Part shown: positions 49,930-60,660 of the stretch, piece after piece
How positions within the stretch are numbered: the stretch's first letter is position 1
How the letters are laid out: each line of letters begins with the position of its first letter
NCBI RefSeq assembly: GCF_002775205.1
Contig: NC_036447.1
Coordinates: forward strand, 17,528,501-17,592,500
Length of the DNA stretch: 64,000 nt
Origin: Xiphophorus maculatus
Taxonomy: Eukaryota; Chordata; Actinopteri; Cyprinodontiformes; Poeciliidae
Direction: 5' to 3'
Made by a program: the position numbers and the translations under genes
The notes under the pieces: generated by a model
Databases searched by the model: none
Told to the model about the DNA's origin: nothing
What the model saw: the letters and a program-made list of their open reading frames with translations, nothing else

Positions 49930-50420
49930 TAAGAAAAGCTATTGAAACCAAACTCTAAACCTAATAACTATTTGCGCCACCCTTGAACGTGATAACCGGA
50001 GTCCATTACTTCTCAGTGGAGGAATTTGGCCCACTGTTCTCTGTCCACTTGTTTCAGTTTAGCCACATCGGAGGTTTTTTGAGCATGACAGCCTGCATGC
50101 CACATCACGTTGAAGCGATTTATGTCCAGGCTTTAACTATGCCACTCCAAAACAGTTACTCTGGGTAGTTTGACTCATTCAGATGTGGATTTGATGGATT
50201 TAATGTTTGCGTTGCTGGCCTTCCGTATAACCAAGTGCGCTTGAGCTTAATGTCACAAACTGAAAGTCTTCACAATCTTCTGCTTGAGAAACGAATTCAT
50301 TGTTTCAACAATTGAAGCTAGTTATCCAGATCCCGAAGAACTAAAGCTGCCTCTGACCATCACACCACCACCACCGTGTTTGACTGTTATGATGTTCACT
50401 TTACAAAATGCTTAGTTTAC
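49930..50420 (-). mobile_element. Tc1/mariner-like relic (transposase 3' half, antisense)
   Basis: The minus strand recalls the C-terminal half of a Tc1 transposase: a TVKHGGG-like stretch near 50380, the ready-to-read phrase for KVLEWPSQSPDLNP near 50140 and a terminal GGxxSY-like end near 49965. Frame lost. Confidence 0.65.
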
Positions 50421-52439
50421 CACACATGTAACATAGCTGACTATATTTTTCTGGTTGCAAGGATCATGTGAAATGTGAGACAAGCCTTTGTGTTTTTCTT
50501 TTAGATAATATTTTAACCATGTTGGATCGGATGCAACAATATTCGATGTGCTTAATGAAAACTTTTTTTTGTTTTGGTTTTACTGAGGATAACTTAGCCC
50601 GATGTTTCATTTTGTTTGATATTTGTAAATATTTATGTTTGACAAAATACAAACAGAAGAAATACATAAGAGGCAAATACACTTTCACACGACTCTGTTA
50701 TTCAAACAGCTGCGTAGAAACCCGAGCTTGAAAGCACAAATGAAGAGAGTAAAGACGGTGTTTTGTAATTACACAGTATTTACTGTAGGTTTGCTTAAAC
50801 AATCTTAGCCCTAATTGGCTAGTCACTTAGCATTATTCAGGTACATTAGCATTCCAATTATTAGTTTATGTGATATCTTGTTGGTGATTTTCTTCTCTCT
50901 CTTAGACCTCTTTGACATTAGAAAAAAAAAAAATCATGTTTAGTCATACATGTGAACATTTTCAGTGCTTTTAGAAACAATAACATTTCATTTTGCCTCT
51001 GTGGGGTAGAAAGAGAAAAACAGCTACCAAACTGTGAAATTCTGGATATGAGACAAAATATCTGCACTGTAAAGTACCTGTATCATTAATAAGATGTGAG
51101 CCAAATACCTGGATGAAAAAAACAGTTTCATCAATGTTTTTATATCTGTATGATTCTTCACATGTGTTCTTTGTAAAAAAAATTTTTTACTTTTGCACTT
51201 TCTTGCATTTCTTAAATAAAAATGTTCTGCTGCTTAAGAAGGAAGGTCCGTATTTGTACCAGAGCCCAATAATCTACGATTTTTTAATATTTTTCTTGTT
51301 GTTGTATCTGGTGTGAAAGCTTTCAAGGAGTTATATTTGAATTATGTCCCAGCACCAGAAGACGGCCATGTCAGCTGGAGGAAATGGGCTGTTGAACATG
51401 GTCAGTGTATCAATGTATTAAACCTTAAGGCATTTGGCTTTATAATTTCACCAATATCCTAATAACTTGAACATTTCATTCAAACTCCAAAGATTGGATG
51501 AATTTATAAGCTGACCTTTCTCCGCTGTCACCACATGCCAATGGCACTGGCTGTTGTTAGGGGTCTAAAAAGGCTGCTAAGTTGAATTATATCTCATAAC
51601 TATCGTTAAGCTAGATGATAGGAGAAAGTCGTAAATTTCAGAATCAGTATTTCTACTGATTTCTCTCAGCGGCATCAAGAAAACCTCAGAGGATTTGGAA
51701 GCAGCTGAACCCAACAGTGCAGCGAGTTCCCTATTGAGTCACTTGACACCAGACTGCAAATACTTTCTAAAACTGAAGTTAGCATTGGTATCATCTTTGC
51801 ATTTCCATCTAAGATTTTTCCAAGATTTTGTTCCCAAGTAATAAATCGGATGAAAGCTAAATCGCACTTCCGGTTAATGAAGGAACCCTCGTGACTTAAA
51901 ATAAAACTAGCTTTGTAAATCCAGCCCCTTAACTTTGTAGAGACAGGTTAAGTGTGCATTATGTTTGCTGAGAAGGATGGAACAGCTACACTGTTGTGCA
52001 ACACTGGTCACATAGAGAGCTTAATCTCCACCTCTACCATTTAATAAATCAAGAGGGAACCTATCGTTGTCAGCCCATAGATGGTAGACATGAAGACAGA
52101 AGAGACTTTGCTTTGTCTGGTACTTTTCTGCTCATGGAGCTGCACATGGAGCCTGGTGGGGAAAAAGATCATATATGATATCACTGTATCTTATGAGATA
52201 GTCAGAGGAAGAAAGCAAAACATATAGTAATCTTTGAATCACACTGAAGTTATACCTACTACCACAGTAAGCATCATTACTTAGTGGCAGTTCCTAGTTA
52301 TCTGGGATATATCTGGCAATGATGCCTGGAGGAAATACTAGAAACTTTAGCAAGCAAACACTTAACAAATGCACACCATTGAGTACTGATGTGATATTAA
52401 CACAAAGCAGGAGACATTTGTGAAGTCAAGGGCAAAAGA

Positions 52440-52640
52440 TGTGTGGTTTAAATTTTTGCAAATAAAAATCTAAAAGGTGTGGCAAGTATTTGTGTTCACT
52501 GAGTAAATACTTTGCAGAATCACTTTTAGCTGTAGTTTCATTCCCAAGACTCTTGTGACATGTCTCTACCCCTTTGTCTTTTGCAACATACAGTGGCTCA
52601 AATTCATTTAGACTTGAAGGTGTTGAATCTGTAACTATTG
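52440..52640 (-). mobile_element. Tc1/mariner-like fragment
   Basis: ttgcaaataaaaatctaaaa, aaatactttgcagaatcact and atgtctctacccctttg match the antisense 3' part of a fish Tc1 element. It abuts the LINE fragment that follows. Confidence 0.55.
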
Positions 52641-52679
52641 TAACATGAAAATGCTTTCATCTGAAGGTCTCCTGTACAG

Positions 52680-53195
52680 TTTTTACTATATGACTAGGGT
52701 TGTTCTCCCATGACAAGCTAAACCTCAGACTGGACAATAAACAGCACCATCTCCACCACATAGTGGACAGACAGCAGAGCACCTTCTCACATAGGCTGCT
52801 CCAGCTCCGCTGTCGTAGGGACAGATACAGGAAATTCTTCCTGCCACATGCCATCTCACTGTACAATAAAAGCTAAATCATTGTTCTGCACTAATCAGTC
52901 CAATTTTGCACAACTGCACTGTGGCACACTTGCTGTACATATATTTACATATACATACTGTATCTGCATTTTTTGAATCTTTGCAAGGACTGCTCTAAGC
53001 TGCTTTTTATATTGACAGCATGTTATATTTTATTTTTATTTTGCCTACAATTGCTACTCAGTGGTGGTTGTTGTGTGTCTTGTCTCTATGCTGCTGTAAC
53101 TGCAAAATAATTTCCCTGCTGGGATGAATAAAGTAATTCTATTCTATTCTATTCTATTCTATTCTATTCTATTCTATTCTATTCTATTCTATTCT
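52680..53195 (+). mobile_element. LINE (non-LTR retrotransposon) 3' end with (ATTCT)n tail
   Basis: Around 52741-52880 one frame reads RDRYRKFFLPHAISLYN, the usual C-terminal motif of L2/Rex-like reverse transcriptase proteins. About 240 bp of AT-rich 3' UTR follow, then gctgggatgaataaagtaat and roughly a dozen ATTCT repeats (53136-53195). 5'-truncated, as most LINE copies are. Confidence 0.7.
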
Positions 53196-53270
53196 CAACT
53201 TCTTAACAAATTATCTCAGCATGTACACATGGTAAGAGATATAAAGAGACCTGATGTGCCAGACTTCCGT

Positions 53271-53344
53271 GGCCGGTTAGCTCAGTTGGTTAGAGCGTGG
53301 TGCTAATAACGCCAAGGTCGCGGGTTCGATCCCCGTACGGGCCA
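53271..53344 (+). tRNA. tRNA-Ile (anticodon AAT)
   Basis: 74 nt beginning GGCCGGTTAGCTCAGTTGG, with the full cloverleaf: acceptor GGCCGGT/ACGGGCC region, anticodon loop CTAATAA and T loop GGTTCGATCC. It appears identical to the vertebrate consensus. A Pol III stop (run of T) follows at once, so it should be active. Confidence 0.96.
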
Positions 53345-53634
53345 GTTTTTTTATTATTATTATGTTTTTCATTTTAGTCATTAACCTAATCATTTAATGA
53401 TAAACTAGTCGGCAGAAGACGACACTATATCGTATTAAAGAACAATATTTTGCTAGGATTATAAAACTATTACTCCAGGACTACTCAGATCCTAACTAAA
53501 AAAACGTGGTGACAGATTATCCGGTTGCTAGACATTGAGCAGAAAGTAAAAGATAAACATGTTAAATAAAAAAACAGAACTAGTTGTAATGTTGCTCGGT
53601 CAAATACCTATGGGTGATGCCAATTTCCAGTGCG
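53345..53634. other. Spacer between the two tRNA genes
   Basis: 290 bp, AT-rich apart from short stretches. It starts with the T-run terminator of tRNA-Ile; nothing else recognised. Confidence 0.6.
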
Positions 53635-53706
53635 GGTTCCATGGTGTAATGGTTAGCACTCTGGACTCTGAATCCAGCGATCCGAGTTCAAATCTCGGTG
53701 GAACCT
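53635..53706 (+). tRNA. tRNA-Gln (anticodon CTG)
   Basis: 72 nt beginning GGTTCCATGGTGTAATGG and ending GGAACC(T). Anticodon loop ACTCTGAAT, B box GAGTTCAAATC. Matches the vertebrate tRNA-Gln-CTG consensus as I recall it. A T-run lies 3-8 nt downstream. Confidence 0.96.
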
Positions 53707-53909
53707 GTCTTTTTCTTACGTCCCCTATACGAGTGTATATGATCTGTACGAGTGTATACATCTCATTTATGTATGCACTTGTAAATAATGCTGGTACTCT
53801 GTCCACATGTTTTTTATAAACCCGACAATGAAAAAAAAATTATAAATGTTTGATTTATATGTATGATTGATGAAGCCTTGGTCATAGCGCAAATTATGTA
53901 AAAAATATA

Positions 53910-53915
53910 TTTATT
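53910..53915 (-). terminator. exosc9: Candidate exosc9 polyadenylation signal
   Basis: TTTATT on the plus strand, i.e. AATAAA on the minus strand, about 86 bp past the exosc9 stop codon. Confidence 0.5.
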
Positions 53916-54000
53916 AGCGCAATGTTAAATTTTCATTGCATTTCGATGTCATTCTACTTTTTTTTATTTTTCGATGCTGTCAGATCAATTGCAATACGAA

Positions 54001-57000
54001 TCATTTTTTCTTCTGTTTCCTGGATGCTCCTGCCCCCTTCTGGCCAGAACTGGACCCTGTATTTCTAAAAAAAAAAAAAAAAAAGAAAGAAAGTGAAACC
54101 AGCATCAGAAACAATTTGTTTACTTTCTCAGCTCTAACAAGGAAGATCAAGTGCACTTACTTAGGTTTTTTTGTTGCCTCGGGATAAAGGATGACCACTT
54201 CCTCCTCCTCTTCATCACTATCTAATATCTCCACAACATCCACTAAAAAAAAAAAAATCTATTACATGATCTGAAACATTTACTTGTGACAAAAAATGTA
54301 AGTATTTTATAAACAATTTTTTTATGACTTTCGCACAATAATAAGCAAACCTGTTCTGCTCTTGTCTTCTTGATGCAGTTCCACATCCATCTTTGTCACT
54401 TCCTCCACACTGTCCCCTCCACAGCTCTCCTCCTCCTCCTCCTCCTCTTCTTCTTCTAGGCCCCAGGTGTTGCGCAGACCCTCCCCTACCTGTCCGACCC
54501 CTGGGACTGGCACCGATGGGGATGGCACCCTGATGAATGGGGTTAAAGAGGCTAACTAAAAAAATATAAATATATATATGACTCTCAGTCTTCCTTTGTT
54601 CTTATTTAAGATCAGTTCAGGATACGTTTGAGGTGGGGCTACGGCTGTCTGGACAATGCTACTGGCTGTTTCACTGACATCGGTCATCTCCACGGCTGTC
54701 TGGTCCGTTTTCAGAGCTGTGATTCGCTCCTGTGGCATGGACTCCGCAAAACCACACCTCCCACCTGCTTTCCTGGGGAATTACAAAAACACAACACACT
54801 GATACAATTACCTCCAAGGATTTTCCAGAGCTGGGACCAAGTCACCGTTTTGCAAATCACATGTAAGTTTCAGGTCTTTCCACCTTTTGTCTCAAGTCAA
54901 ATCCAAAGTCAAGATCATTTGACAAAATATGCAAAGTAATAACAAACTAATAAACAAACATTTGAAAGAATTTCTAAATTATTTGATCCAGATCATACTC
55001 ACAGCATAGTGACTGCATGCCCACACATAACAAACAGAGGAAATCATTCAATATTACCAAGTAACTTTAATACTGTAAATCTAGCAAACAAATCTTTTTG
55101 GTAATTATCTAAGGAGGAATCTGCAACTATTTGCTCATGTGACCATTTGAGTCATTATTTAATTTGCTAGCAAAAAGGAAAAAAAAAATAGCAATATGTT
55201 AGTCACTATATTAGCTTTAAATAATTGTTTTAAGTGCCAAGAGGACGTTATGTGTTGCCTCTATTTAAAGTTTTCAGGCAACATGCTTTACCCGGTTAAA
55301 TTAATTTCTTTTAGATTGCTTTGTAGAAATGAAATTCTATTTCATTTTTCTTTGTTGTGTCTGTGAATTGTGAGAAGTTACTATGAGCTGGCTGGAATTT
55401 AATGTTAGCTTAAAGAAATGTTTAAGTAGCATTCAGAGCAACCCCTTGAAACCAAAAGAAAATCTAATAATTTGTTCCAACACCTGACTGGAGTCCACAT
55501 CTCTCAAACTAAATACATCACAACCCAACAGCTCACCTGGCAGTCTTGTCGTTTAGCAGAGCTTTGTTGATGAGCTCTGTGATCTCAGACACCTTGACGC
55601 TGGCTATTTTACTGCATCTCATCACCTTCAGCAACAGAGGGAAAAAAATGGATTAAAATAACATGGAAAATCAATGCAAACACAGGACCATGATAAAGAA
55701 ATAATCACAGACTTTCTACTTAATTTGATGGCCTTTTTAACAATCCTGAATGAAACTGGTTGGATGAGCACTGTGCGAACCCTTCAAAGCATTAAAAGTA
55801 AACGACAAAAGTTCAGACTGGAAGACTGAACTTTGTGTCTTCCAGACACAAAGTTCTGGAACTTTGTGTCTGGAAGAAGTTCTAGTCTGGAAGAAGTTCT
55901 AGTCTTCTTCCAGACTAGAACGCTGGAAGAAGCGTTCTAGTCTGCTCGCCTGCTCTTTCAGTAGCATGATGCCCCCGCTGGACTGAATGGAGCAGATCTC
56001 TCTGTGTTTGTTCATGGCGATCATCAGAAGGCCGTCCATCACTCGCTCCTCCCGCTCACACGGGTCAACCAGCAGGAAGGTTCTGCAGAGAGGACAGCAT
56101 TCACATGGCGGGACTCCAATTTGATTTCTATTTGTTATGTAATAAAGCGGCGACACCCTCAGAAAGATCAGTTATTACAGATCAATAATAGTCGCTTCAG
56201 CAGCAATCTGTGAAAATCACTAAAAATTAAATATAGATGGAGAATGATGAGAATCATTTCCAGCTGGAGAACAACACCAAAATATATGTCTGTTCTATTC
56301 TACTATTCAAATTTCAACAAAGTTTAACAGATTCTATTCTAAATTTACGTTACTTAGAAATGAATTTGCCATACAAAAAAAAAATTACCACATAATTCAA
56401 TAGACTAAAGAAAAATGCCTTTTTTGAAACATAAAAACTGTTGACGTAAACTTCAAATCCATAGTAAATTTGATTGTTATTAAATAGTCCAAATCAGTAT
56501 TTTGGCGCATCTCTCTGAAGAAGCAAGCTAACATCTGGATTTATGTATGGATTTATTTCTGGTATTCTAAATACAGAAACAGACACAAAAGCGAGTCCTC
56601 ACCCCTGCTGGAAGAAGGCGAAGCTGACGCTGATGGGCATGTGGTAGATACTCAGAGGAATGGGGTCTCTCTCCTCTGGACTATACTGCAGACAGAAAAA
56701 AAAAAAAAATGCTGTGATGAAGACATCTGACTATAAAGCCTCTCCTTGTTGGACCCGGCTGACTCACCACCGTGACCTCCTCTCCCTGGATGCTGACGTC
56801 GGGTCGTCTGAAGTGGCACAGAGCGCCGATGGCGGCCACGCTGGCGGCATCCATCAGGTTCCCGTCGTTATTCAGCGTGTGGACGTCTACTCTGATCTGC
56901 CACACCTGAATCATGGTCACACACAATACAAGGCTCTATCTAGTTGTTTCATAGGCCCTGTGTTGGGGCTCGGGTCAAACATTTTAACAGCTCCGCCCGG

Positions 57001-59784
57001 CCAGGTGGTCTGTGACTGCGTACAACTGGACCTTTTAAGCTCCCTTCAGAATAAAAGCCAAGGTCTTATTGTGAAGGGAACACATACAAAGCATACAGAG
57101 TCACATGTTGTGGAGGACAAGGCGCTCAAAAGTCAGCGTGTCCAACGTCAGTCTGTAAGCGTCGGTGTCCTGCAGGCAGGTTTTAGATGTGTCCTTGTAA
57201 TAAACCAATTGTTTGACTCAGGTGTGTTGGCACAGAGTGACATCTAAAATACGTAGCACACGAGGCCTTGAGACCCAACCGTGGTCATCAGTGCTGTCAA
57301 GGTTTCAAAAAACACACAATGGAGACAGTGTCACCATGTGGGTAAACTTGAATATCGCCATTCAGAAGGTAAAGTTTAAAGAAGACTCATTTAATGTCTG
57401 CTTTAACATTTCACACAGTTGCACTTGTACCTCTTTGCACGATCTCCAGTGCTGGGTCGTCTCTCTAAATGTTTATGTAAATCTCACAAAACTTCAAAGA
57501 GTTCATGGTGTTCTGTTTTCATACAAGTTGGGGAACCTGTCTTTAGGAGAAGATGATGCCCACCTGCGTCTCGGTCTGTTCCGGTCTCTGGAAATAGTTC
57601 CAGTTGGTTTTTAGTACATTTTTATCGAGGATGTCAACAACTGGGCTGTCAACTGAGAACTGAGCGAGGTGAATATGAAAATAGCCTCAAACTAGTAAGG
57701 TTCTCTAAAAATAAACATGAAATAGTCTGGAGCCTAAAATGTATGAAGTTTCACCAAAATAAATTTTAAAAATGCTGTCCCTGCCTCCTCAGCTGGGATG
57801 TGAGCGGTTTAACTGCGAGTGTTGTATTTCAGCTTAGGAAGTGTGTGTCTCGCCGTGTGCGTCACCTTTTCTCCAGACACCACACACAGGGACTCTGTAT
57901 CAATGCACTTGGAGTTCCTCAGGCATCTCTCCAGCTGTCTGTTCAGCTTCACTGACAGCTCCGACTGTCTGCAGGGAGGACAAAATCCCACAAATGATTT
58001 TCTGCTCCAACAGGCCGACTAAACTCGTTAAGGCGTAATGGAACGCAGAGGGTAAACAAGAGGGGATGGAAAGCTACGCCGGGAGCCGGATCCGTTTGCA
58101 GAATAAACCGAATCCTTGGGCTGGCCTCACCTTCCCTGCTCAAAAGCCGGGGAGGCCATCGGCGACAGCTCCAGGTTGAAGAACATGATTCCTTCGTTCG
58201 GACGATTTTCCTTTGGCACCACCAGTTCACATGACACCTGGGCCATGACCCTGAGAAGCAGAGACACATAACTCAATCACAAACCAAGTCAATAGTGTGT
58301 AAAACCACCTTTTACTGAAATTGTAGCTGAAAGTCTGCTGGGGTGTGTCTCTACCAGCTTGGCACATCTAGAGGCAGAAACTTAATCTTCTTTGTAACGG
58401 AAACACAGAACCATATAAAGGAAACAATTTCCAGTTGCACTGGCAAAAGGGGGAATATTAAACTTGAAGAAAATATTGAAAAGATTATTTAAGCTGTAGT
58501 TTACAAAAAAAAGTATAAGAGAAAACATCTTCTATTTACTATTGATTGTAAATAGAAGATAACCATAGTTTCCAACAAGAGCAAAAGGAATCAAGCTGAA
58601 ATTGATACAGTAATAGACATCCTGAATCTTACAAGATTATTTTTCAAATTTAGACAATTTGGATTGTATTTTTGCTTTTGCCAGCTGCAGTCCACCATGA
58701 TGGATTGGCACCAAAGATAGTGGGAAAGTCTGGACCAAACAGATCACATGTTAGTATCGGGCCTACGCATTTTCCTGAGCTCAAACTGGTTTGCTTTGGT
58801 TCCTAGTTCTAGTGCTGACCACACACTCACCTGGTTTGTCCCAGATCCACAAAGCAGCATCCATAGTCAGTCCCAAAAGTGATTTTTATTTTCCTGTAAT
58901 CATACGTCTGTCGCCCATCCAGGCGCTAGAGGAAGAGACGGCAGGAAGATTAAATTGTACGTGTTAAAGCACTGGTATCTATTCTGGGTGGCGGGTATTT
59001 TTCTTACCAAAATACCACTGACATACTGTTCCAGGCAGTATGAGGTTTACTGTCAAGATGCATTGTTACAATAAATGATACACCAAACACTATTGTGCTG
59101 GTATATTTAACCTTCAATCCAGAACCAAATAAATGCCTCTTTTTGGCTCTGAACAGTTTACTCCTGCTGTATGTCTTCTCACCTTCCTAAAATATCATAT
59201 TTAGTAAGCGAGACAAATATGAAAGGGAATTTCTCGACAAGGGGACTTAAGGATATACAAATAGCAATCAATATAGAAATCAATATAGAAATCAAAATAG
59301 AAATCAAAACTATATGCACGGATAGTTTCGATGTTTGTTTTAGTGATAAGAAAAAAACAACTCCCGACACCATTCTATCTTCAGAAAACACTAAGAGCAC
59401 ACACTGCCTACTCTTCCTGAAAAATTATATTCTGGTTAGGGTATTTTTTTTGTACTATTTCCACAACTAATAATTAATAACTACGTTACTTTTTGAGATA
59501 AGTAAAAAACAGAAATTACCTATTCAGCCATTCTCACAAACCACCCAAGTAAATGCACGTATGTGTCCTCCTCACTTCTTCATAAAACATGTGAGGAAAT
59601 TATACAACAATCTGGATGTTTTCCAATTTGATTCCTGTGTTAATTGGAAAATGATGGCGACAATTGCGTTCATACTGTTTTCTAGCTTTAGACGAAATAA
59701 AAGGATTACAATAAACACCTTTTTCTCCTCGATGGCCTTCAGTATGAAGTCCCGCTCACAGTTGGACATCGGTGTGTCCTTCAT
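54001..59784 (-). CDS. exosc9: Exosome complex component RRP45 (EXOSC9)
   Basis: Non-catalytic RNase PH-fold subunit of the RNA exosome ring, paired with EXOSC4; acts in rRNA processing and RNA decay in nucleus and cytoplasm. Twelve exons read on the minus strand (plus coordinates): 59719-59784, 58831-58925, 58131-58250, 57866-57968, 56768-56905, 56603-56685, 55950-56082, 55537-55625, about 54640-54772, 54351 to about 54550, 54161-54242, 54001-54064. N-terminus MKDTPMSNCERDFILKAIEE; then RLDGRQTYDYR, NSKCIDTESLCVV, AIGALCHFRRPDV, NKHREICSIQSSGGIMLL, RCSKIASVKVSEITELI; an acidic tail with poly-Glu and ILDSDEEEEEVVIL; end SRKQKKK. All match vertebrate EXOSC9. Exon 7 uses a GC donor (gcgagc). 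The joint between exons 9 and 10 (about 54550-54640) is not settled: the obvious donor gives the wrong phase. Confidence 0.93.
55811..55944. repeat. Cluster of four or more perfect hairpins
   Basis: Arms 55831-55840/55844-55853 (10 bp), 55838-55856/55859-55877 (19 bp, 2-nt loop), 55879-55896/55904-55921 (18 bp, 7-nt loop) and 55911-55924/55931-55944 (14 bp, 6-nt loop). The words tctggaagaag and ctagtctggaag recur in both orientations. In exosc9 intron 7, ending 5 bp from the exon 7 GC donor. Confidence 0.93.
55944..55949 (-). other. exosc9: GC 5' splice site (gcgagc) of exosc9 exon 7
   Basis: Exon 7 ends ..GIMLLKEQ and exon 8 begins VMRCSKIA, exactly as in other EXOSC9 proteins, so the donor must be CAG|gcgagc. 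Reading on past it enters hairpin sequence and reaches a stop. Confidence 0.75.
58295..58400 (-). mobile_element. Tc1/mariner-like fragment
   Basis: accaccttttactgaaattg and gtgtctctaccagcttggca closely match the antisense of fish Tc1 elements. Short piece in exosc9 intron 2. Confidence 0.65.
58527..58560. repeat. Perfect hairpin, 13-bp arms
   Basis: atcttctatttac (58527-58539) and its complement (58548-58560), with an 8-nt loop. In exosc9 intron 2. Confidence 0.88.
59268..59310. repeat. Short tandem repeat
   Basis: About four imperfect copies of a 12-mer (tatagaaatcaa), in exosc9 intron 1. Confidence 0.75.
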
Positions 59785-60660
59785 GCTGACGGTTTCTCTA
59801 GTATATTCTTTTATATCACTTCTCAGGAAACCATGCGGAGTCTGTGTTTACACGTTGCGAGCATGCGCGAGAAAGAACGATTTACGGCACTAAAGCTCGA
59901 CAGACTAAACACAAAATATATCAACTGAACTAAACGTTTGATCATTGGCGTTAGTGTAGCACTTCCAATTGAGTCAGCTACTGAGCCGAACACAGCCCAC
60001 ATTCACTAACCCAAATCCCAAATAAAGCTGATTTCATTTTACGACATATGCTGCTTTCAATGTAAGCAGGAAATGTGGGACGTCCAAGCTCTATAATAGT
60101 CTTCTCTCGAAATGCAGGGCAAAAGGTTTTTATTTTTGGGAGAAAATATAATCAAGATAAAGCGTAGATTAAAAACTAAAGACACCAAGTAAGCTTATTT
60201 TATTCTATTCATATTCACATGTTTGTACGGACCCTGACCTTACAGTTTTCCAGAGGATTTTATTTATGTAACTTAACGCTTACTAAATCATTACACATAA
60301 AAGAAGCATCTAAATTCAAGGGATAGACCAAGGCTGTGTACGTCCACAGAAAAAAAAATGTAGCAAAAAAAAAAATGCTACAAAACACCGAGCTTTTTGC
60401 TCTTTTGGTGTGATAATAATTTAGCTTTGCCGCGCTTACTATCAACAGGCGCTGTTTTCGCTTGTCCATGAACGCATCACTTCAGTTAGCCTGGCATCGC
60501 CGTTATTCGGACCAAGCTGTCACTCACGCTCCCTCAGATATCTTCTTTCCCCGGTAACTGTTCCTCGCCAAAACCTGAAGCAGGATAACAGCGCAAGATT
60601 CTGACACGGAGAGGCGGACTTCAAAGATTTTTTCCTCTGCGGCTACAACACCTCATAAGG
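59785..60660. promoter_or_regulatory. Shared 5' region of exosc9 (-) and calnexin-like gene (+)
   Basis: The exosc9 start codon (59784) and the likely first, non-coding exon of the calnexin-like gene (ending 60659 at the donor gtaagt) face away from each other across about 0.8 kb. The right part (60470-60660) is GC-rich. A bidirectional promoter is possible. No TATA box was pinned. Confidence 0.5.

Larger units (their letters stand above)
49601..53270. other. Gap between slc5a7-like gene and tRNA genes
   Basis: Begins with the 3' UTR of the slc5a7-like gene. It holds a hairpin group (49715-49776), a Tc1 relic (49930-50420) and, towards its end, another Tc1 fragment and a LINE end. Between about 50.45 and 52.4 kb I see nothing recognisable. 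Confidence 0.6.

Noticed and set aside
53136-53195. (ATTCT)n run as a CRISPR-like or satellite array
   Set aside because: A pure pentamer microsatellite forming the tail of a LINE copy; there are no spacers.
56660-57247. 195-codon plus-strand frame over exosc9 exon 5 and intron 4
   Set aside because: Crosses an exosc9 exon on the opposite strand and lacks any recognisable domain.
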